In this document: positions 57,189 to 64,000 of the stretch, in pieces | How positions within the stretch are numbered: position 1 is the stretch's first letter | Layout: every line of letters begins with the position of its first letter | NCBI RefSeq assembly: GCF_019059575.1 | Contig: NW_024881595.1 | Coordinates: 868,001 to 932,000 of the forward strand | Origin: Amphibalanus amphitrite | Taxonomy: Eukaryota > Arthropoda > Thecostraca > Balanomorpha > Balanidae | Direction of reading: 5' to 3' | Length of the DNA: 64,000 nucleotides | Translations under genes and position numbers: made by a program | The notes under the pieces: generated by a model | What the model was told of the DNA's origin: nothing | The model's input: the letters and a program-made list of their open reading frames with translations, nothing else | Database searches by the model: none

Positions 57189-60100
57189 CTGTGGACGAAC
57201 GGGAGGAGAAGGGTTAGGGCCGCCGACAAACAGACAGGAGGGAGGCAGGGGTGTGACAGACACAAGGGAGAGAGGGCGTCTCCTAAGTGCAACGGTGACA
57301 TGACGAGAGGCATCTGGTTGTCGAGTGCTACGCGTGGTATCAGAGCTGGGTTGGTGTGAAAAAGACAAGATCTATGTGAGTGAGAAGTTCAAAGCAAAGT
57401 TTTTATACATACGTTTCTTGAACCGTTTCTGTTGGAAAATGTTGCAACACCTGGGCTGTAATCCTGGCCACACCCATGTCTCTTCTATTGCCATTCCGTG
57501 ACCGATCCGCGACGATTGACACCGTTCCGATCAAGCTACCGTGCTCATCCCGAGCCTGCTGAAACCTAACCGTGACCCGTATCGCAACGATCGCTTACAA
57601 ATCGTCACGATTCAACCCTAGATGCGGCTGACTAGTGTTAGTTTATCGTCTATCGCCCAGTGTTCTCTTATTTCTCGAATTTCACGGCCTGTTACAGCCG
57701 GTGCACCGATGCCGGATCAAGATAGGTGAAAATCCTCTCCCGATCGCTCAGTTAGCGGAACTGCTGAACGCTCTGTCACGGCGAGCGAGCAGGCTGTGAT
57801 CGGATCTGACTTCCGCTCCAGCGCCCCGAGGCCAGAGAGAAGGCTGGAGATATGCACGGCGCGGCAGACCACTGAGGCGGGCGGCCGTCCTGTGGTGAGG
57901 AACGCCGTCTATCTCGGAATGCACGTCTGCGATCTCGGCAAGTCTTTGGTCACACCTACAGTCCGTGACTCAGACTCGGGAATTCCTTCGGTCAGCATCA
58001 CCCCACCTCTGTGCCGTGTCAATGCCCGTTCCGTGCTGTGTCGGCGGCCGCTCTCAGCTCCATCGCCTGCCGCATGGAGCTAGACCGGTGCGGGCTAGTC
58101 CGCTTATTCTGCCATTGCAGGACACTACCCGGGTCCGCCCCGTACTGTCGTGCCGGTTTATGTCAGGGCGTTGCCATAGGATTTCTGTTGAGCGGTTCAC
58201 CGACCGGGTCACTGGCCCCATAGCGCCAGTACTGGCGGTGTGAGTCCTCTGGCCTTCTGAGGCTGTCTTACGGAGGTGTCAGCCTGTCTCCTCTGCGGTA
58301 ATCTGTCTCCGCTCCCGCTCAATCCCTTCAGGCGTCTGTGATCCTCCGCCATTTGTCCACCTATCCCCGAAGGGAGATTACGACTGTATTCTCTAGCCTG
58401 CAGGTGCTGGTTGGGATTATAAAACTGAGTGATATACAGCCGTATACCAGCGGATTGCGTCCTCGACTAATGTTCACCTGTCATCTACGCCAGTCTTTTC
58501 TATTACTCTCACCTGTTCTTTTCGCTTCAGTCGCCTTCGGCGGATGAGCTGTATTGGTTTTGGAAAATCGCCATCGCGATCACCAACTTCACACGCAAAG
58601 AAGTCGATTTAAAACAATTCGTGGTGATCCGCTTGGTGAAAAGTAGTGGGTTAAATGGTATATTCTGTACGACGGTGGAAGAGCTTATGGCTCTCGCCAA
58701 TCCTCATGAATGCGCCAAGTAATGACCCGTAACGAATGATCATATATTCGGCCAACTATCTACTACCGTAGATCCACGACCAGACCACACGAACGGCTCG
58801 CATTCTATACCTTCTGCCTTGAGCTCAACCGTCTCAGTTCAGTGCATTCACGCTGCAGCCTTTGTTACCGCGCTGTTCGGAGTACCGGTACCGGAGGGAG
58901 GGGGTCAGCTAAGGGGGGGGGGGAATACGGTCCACGTAGGCCACCGCGCCCGTCTGGTCCACACAGCGGGCAGAGCACTGGGGGCGGCTGGAATGTCGAG
59001 CCGCATGGATTGGTCGGGCTCTGAATACAGCCAGCATTAGACAACTGCATGAGAAAGATCTTTGTGACATTAAAAAGCCCGAGACGATAAGGTGATTTGC
59101 TCGTTGGAACGCTGGAGGCCGCGGCGGAAAAGGAATGGTACTGTGGTGTGCTGCGTTGCAGTTACTGGTGCTAGGCTCTGAGTCTGCGTTGCAGCCACCG
59201 GCTGGGCCTGTGGTGATATGGCTAGTCGGATTTTGTGGATGGCTGGTGTTCCTTTCTTAGTGTGCAGTGCAGTCACTGTTACGCTGTTGTTGTGCGTTGC
59301 AGTCGCTGTAGACCGTAGCCGGGACTGATGGTTAGTCAGGTGAAAAGCTATTGATAACACGCTAAGCGGACGGTACTTTGCCGATGCTTTCTTCAAAGCC
59401 CTTTTCCTTTGTGTATCACCAGTTTCGAAAGTCAGCCGAGAGTCAGACAATGGTTCCACGTGCACACGCCACCCGAGGCCCGGGCGGCTCTGTCCGGGGT
59501 CGGGTCACAGGCCGCCGTTCTGCACGGCCGGCTCGTGCAGCGGTCCTGCCGGCCGGTCAGGCCAGAAAATCCCGTCTGCCGGGTGGGAGTTCTAATTTCT
59601 CTCTCGCTCGTGGCACGCGGTCCCCCGACCCGTCCGGCCGCCCTACCACGAGTCGGTCCGCCCGGCCGGCCGGTTTCTCTCGTTAAAGTGCGTTAAAAAT
59701 GGACAGTGATGGGGACGACGGGTGGGCCGATAGTGAAATCACCACGCAGTCGATAATATGGGAAAAAGATTGTAATGCGGGTGGTGATAGGGTGCTGACA
59801 CTTCACCGATTTCATACATGCAGGTGTGTCGTTTCCGGTGAATATTTTGAATGTCTATTATTGTCAGTAAATTTTATCTTGGTAATAGCATGCAGCTTTT
59901 TTAGTCATGAAACTAATGTTGGATATACCTACTTATGGCCTCTGCTGTTTATAATGCATGCACGTTATAGAAATATTGCTACAAATTACATTGAACATAA
60001 CGCTACCGGCACCCGTTTCATTACAAACTCCTTTCCATCTCATCACTCTGAGAGATATTGGCCGATAGACCAGCTGTTGGCGCTTTCACGTGGCCGGGGA

Positions 60101-62190
60101 CCCCCGCGGTTAGGTGGGCCGACCTGCCTCCGTCGGAAGCCGCCCTGGTCGACCGCGCACAGTTGCGTCACCACTCAGTTCAGTGGGGCGCGGTCGAGGG
60201 CATGAGTTTGCCCCAGCGCGTGCGTCAAAGGGTAACATCAGCATGTGACATTGAATCGAAAATGGGACGAACTTGGTCAGCTGTGCACGTCGCGGAACTT
60301 GCAGCATCGATGGCTGGTTTACGATGCCGCGGATGCATCGTGTCGTTACATGAAGTCTGTGAGAATAGCGGTTACTCATTCATTGCGCAACCATTTTTAT
60401 AGCCTGCTGAGCCGTGTAGGTCAGACTTCAGATAATTATCGGAGCGTTCCTTCACTTTCGCTGCAAAGCACTTTGTATTATCCATGAAGGTTAGATGATG
60501 GAATATGTGCCGAGAGGAACAAGCGGGAAGATTGAGAGCCCATTAAGTCTAGATCTCGTTTGCTTGTTTGCTCAAGATGACAGCGGGGTGCGGCTGCGGG
60601 ATTATAAACCTTTATATCAGCTTACGCAAAACACGATGTTAGGAAAGGCTGAGAACGAAACCATCAGACCGGTAGCCCTTAAGAGCATTCCGCCAGCGGC
60701 GTAAACGGTAATGATGATAATATGCATAATTATATTATTACTCCAGCGTAAACCAAGCTTACGGCCCGGAAATTGTCATGATCTCCGGGATTCAGCATTA
60801 TTTTAGCGTGGTTCTTTTAAGAGTGGCCCAATAATCTGACTTAGGACAAATACCGATTGCTATAACGACGCGCTATCACTGCAAATTTCCACAGCCTTGG
60901 ACCAAACTAGCCAACCGCCGTGGTTTCGTTCCGCATTACCGTGCGAGCCCACGGCCCTGAATGGCACCGGTCTATAAACGTGACCGGTGACCACACCCGG
61001 CCGGCCGCGGTACCGGAGCCTTGGCGGTCCGCAGTGCCGCCGCACCGGGCCTCCGCGGGCCGGCCCGGACCCAAGGACTGTCCACGCGCCGTGGCCAACC
61101 CACCGCGCCGAGATACCGCCGGCCGGCGCGGCTCAGTGAAAGCGGCGCACCGGCGGCGGCCGGCGCGGCTGGCCTTCGCCGCCGGCCGCGACGGCCACGA
61201 CGCGCCGGTCCGTGACGAAACCGAGAGCACGGGCCGCCACCCACCCCTGGCGGCGCGGCCGAACTGGGTCACCAGCCGACCGCTCCCAGTCTCCGGGAGC
61301 CGCGGGACCTCCTCGGCGGCTACCCAGAGCGCCACCGGCACTCATCAGTCATCACCTCTTTCATCTCCCCTACTCTGTCCTCTCGGGGCTGTCCGGCCGT
61401 GTGTTGTCACGTAAGGCCATAGAATGTCGGAATTGAGAGTCTCTTCCAGTCGCCGTGTCTTCGATGTTCATAAATATGTCGTTGATCAAAATCATTCAGC
61501 TCTCGCTCCATCTGTCGTATTGTGCTGAGTAGCACCGGGTGTCTCTTGCAATTGAAGCTATAGTTTTCCCATATCTCAGTTGCTGTACTCTCCCTTTCAA
61601 TTATTCCCACAAACCCCAAACAGCTGCAACCGCGCAGACATTGTGCATGATCACATGCCGGGCTCCGCTGCCTTGCCGCTGGGCACGAGAACCTTCCCAC
61701 TACACAACACGCAAACATCCCCATATTGGTTCCTCACGATCGTGCCTCAAGGAGGTTCCCCTAGTGGTAGACACGGCATCAACTCGTGCCACAGCGGGGA
61801 TCGTGTCATTTGAGATTACAGCGGCCCCTCGGGTGCCGTGAACAATGTTGGCGTGCAGGACCACTGCATGGGCAGGACTGACGGGACAGGACAGGTAGCA
61901 CGTGGACTGTATGAGGGGTGGCGAGGACCGTGCATGCACGACACGCAATATCATGTCACGGCACGAAACATCACGGCACCTTGGCCCTGCGGCGGTCCCT
62001 ATATCGGACAGTGCCGACTCACCTGGTCTGGATCCGGCGCTGCCGGCGCGCGGGCGACCTGCGCTCGCTCACTCTCCCCCGAGTCCCTCTCTCACTGCAC
62101 GAGCCGCGAGCTCCGGCGGCGACTGCCACTCTCCACCGACAGGGCCGTTCTCCCGAGAGCACAGCCGGCCGGCCGGCCGCAGCCGCCGGC
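57189..62190. other. Upstream region of gene 2
   Basis: Should contain the 5' UTR, a possible ATG-bearing exon and the promoter of gene 2. GC-rich patches lie at about 57780-58200, 59460-59690 and 60960-61340. A 168-codon plus-strand frame at 59699-60205 has no recognisable family. No gene supported. Confidence 0.4.
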
Positions 62191-62197
62191 CGCGCTG

Positions 62198-62222
62198 ATT
62201 GGTCAGCGGCCCGCTGACGTCA
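62198..62222. promoter_or_regulatory. CCAAT-box plus CRE-like element in a CpG-rich patch
   Basis: ATTGG (inverted CCAAT, 62198-62202) and the full palindromic CRE TGACGTCA (62215-62222) lie 12 bases apart in a GC-rich island (about 62000-62300). This resembles a housekeeping promoter. It could serve gene 2 (start 5 kb away) or a gene outside the window. Confidence 0.35.
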
Positions 62223-62299
62223 TAACGCTCGGGAAATGCACAGGGCAGTCCTTGGGGGGGGGGGGGGGGTCGACCTGGCCGGACAATGGCCGTCTTGGA

Positions 62300-64000
62300 G
62301 GGGGCTGGACAGTGGACACGCCTATGGTCACCGTTACTGCCCGGATGGTGGGAGTCTGGCGGTGACCGGCCGAATGAACCAAAACGCCACGCGCCCGCAA
62401 ATGAGCGCACGCTAATGTCAAGGGCATTCCGGAACACTGGCGGCATGGGCTTTGATCTTTGTGGCTGGTCCTAATTGAGAGCAAATATTTTCATGAAAAA
62501 TGAGCCGCTTTGTCGAAAAAGCAAGAAGCACTTAAATAAGAAAATTAGTTTTGATGTAAAAATGGAATGAATAGGACCTTATGAAGATAGTCGCAAATCA
62601 TCCCATTCGCAATTCCTTAGCAGCTTACAGATGTAATGGGAAATAGGTAAATGCATCTACTAAGTTCGATTGGATATTCGAATTTGATTTAAAGCATGCC
62701 ATCGTGTTTTCGTGCATTCAAAATGGAACATTCCGTGCCCTTGCTGTCCTGATTGACGGAATCTTTGAACATTTAAAGCAGCACGCACCTGACAGTTAGT
62801 TCTAAGGACTCTGCGCAGGCTGGCAAGAACTTAAGTGTCCGAAGAATTTACTATTTTACAATGTTGTATTTTCTTCTATTGCACGATACACAAGCTTACT
62901 ATTGGACAAATTATGCAATTATTAGTCTTATGTGCTCAGTCACGGGTAAATTTATTCTTTTAAATTGATCACCATTCACCACCACCAAAATTCCAACCGG
63001 CAGCTTCTGTATCAAATCACATTCGATCCTCACTCTAGCACGACGTAATCACGGCGATGCTCAATTTCACGGAGTTTAAACATCCATGTCAAGGCCGATG
63101 CCATGCCACACTCCTGAGTCATGGCTTCGCTGTGTGTCTCGGCGTTGATCCCCGATTCCTCACCCTTCCCCGGTGACGCCGCTGTGGTCTCCCCATCCCT
63201 TGTGGCGGGGATCTGCCGGGATCCGCCACTGAGAGGCGCGTCACGACCGTGCGGCGTGCGTCACGGTAACGGGTTACCCCCGGCCGGCACGGGCACCCTC
63301 TCACGAGGGACGGGAACGATCCGCACGGCAGCAACTCACAGACAAAGGAATGCAATTTATGCGGTGAGAGGAGGTAGTAGGGATGAAGGTCGGCTGTGAT
63401 CGCGAATCATGCAGATCGGGCGCCAAGGTTGAGGGGAGGAATCAATAGCCGGTATTGTTCGGATTGCCGAGAGCGCCAATCTATCGTCTTAAGAAGGTAT
63501 TGGAATGCGGTTCACATTGCACCCATGCAGATATGTGAGTGCATGTTTGTATCATTGTCCGTGTAAGCGGGTTATCTCCCCCAATGCAACTAAGTGCTTT
63601 CAATAAATGGCTTGGTATGCCAACCCATTTTTTTAGGGAGGAGTTATTGACACTGGACTTAACATATGTATATTCGGTTTTAGGCTTGCTGGAGATAATA
63701 ATCACGGCTTTCGCAACAAACGAAAGCTGGTAAAAATATGTGTAACTACAATTTGTTTTTCATGCTGGCTTCGGCACCAATGGATATCATCTTTCACAAA
63801 AGGTGAGCGTTCCGCAGATAGTAATGTTTTTTTTTTTAGAAGATGTGTAACTGTTACCTACACTGAAAAAAATCGGGGAACCCCATTTCTTAAAATCTGA
63901 CACCACATACTCCAAAATACTCCTAAATTAGGCTCCGTTTTCATGATTTTAGGATGTCATGGGTGTTGTGACACCCGACACGGGAGCCCCATTACCTTTT
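62300..64000. other. Right end of window
   Basis: AT-rich DNA without recognisable genes. A sequence starting CACTGAAAAAAATCGGGGAA at about 63862 resembles a transposon terminus, but its partner would be outside the window. Confidence 0.35.

Noticed and set aside
59699-60205. 168-codon plus-strand frame
   Set aside because: No recognisable domain, mixed hydrophobic and basic composition, no codon bias like the neighbouring genes. Probably chance.

Overview
This is eukaryotic, almost certainly arthropod, DNA. It holds two multi-exon chitin synthase genes with the animal/arthropod domain plan, one intact tRNA-Ser gene, one GILT-like thiol reductase gene, and a dense layer of nested transposable elements and satellites. 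GC-rich coding exons, many short GT-AG introns and GC-rich repeats would fit a crustacean such as a barnacle, but the taxon is inference only.

Layout. Positions 2-7422 (+): a 5'-truncated chitin synthase (gene 1), 13 exons in the window, 1060 codons plus stop, all joining in frame. A tRNA-Ser(GCT) lies antisense in its last intron. Positions 9126-9773 (+): a GILT-like protein of 215 residues in one exon. Positions about 10.1-26.8 kb: a repeat-filled spacer with two large hAT-like elements bounded by perfect 8-bp target duplications (11559-17126 and 21589-26823), a 134-bp satellite with a six-monomer higher-order repeat (17583-20645), four piggyBac-like MITEs of about 0.9 kb and other elements nested in one another. 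Positions 28305-57188 (-): a second chitin synthase (gene 2), 19 exons, 1582 codons plus stop, convergent with gene 1. Its introns 1 and 2 (8.6 and 10.9 kb) carry further piggyBac-like, hAT-like and Tc1/mariner-like elements and a SINE. Positions 57.2-64 kb: upstream of gene 2, GC-rich patches, one CCAAT/CRE-like site and no gene I can support.

How it fits together. The two chitin synthases are paralogues with intact catalytic signatures and mostly shared intron positions. Gene 1 has two introns that gene 2 lacks, and two of gene 1's introns appear to use GC-AG splice sites. Neither gene shows the duplicated mutually exclusive exon known from insect CHS1.

The most unusual observation concerns the piggyBac-like MITEs in the spacer and in gene 2's second intron. 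They are packed with AGGTCA/TGACCT half-sites, including perfect IR-1 palindromes of the kind bound by ecdysone-type nuclear receptors. In two copies such a cluster sits in the loop of a conserved inverted repeat. Chitin synthases are moult-regulated genes in arthropods, so these elements could act as mobile hormone-response modules. That function is a hypothesis; the sequence pattern is directly visible.
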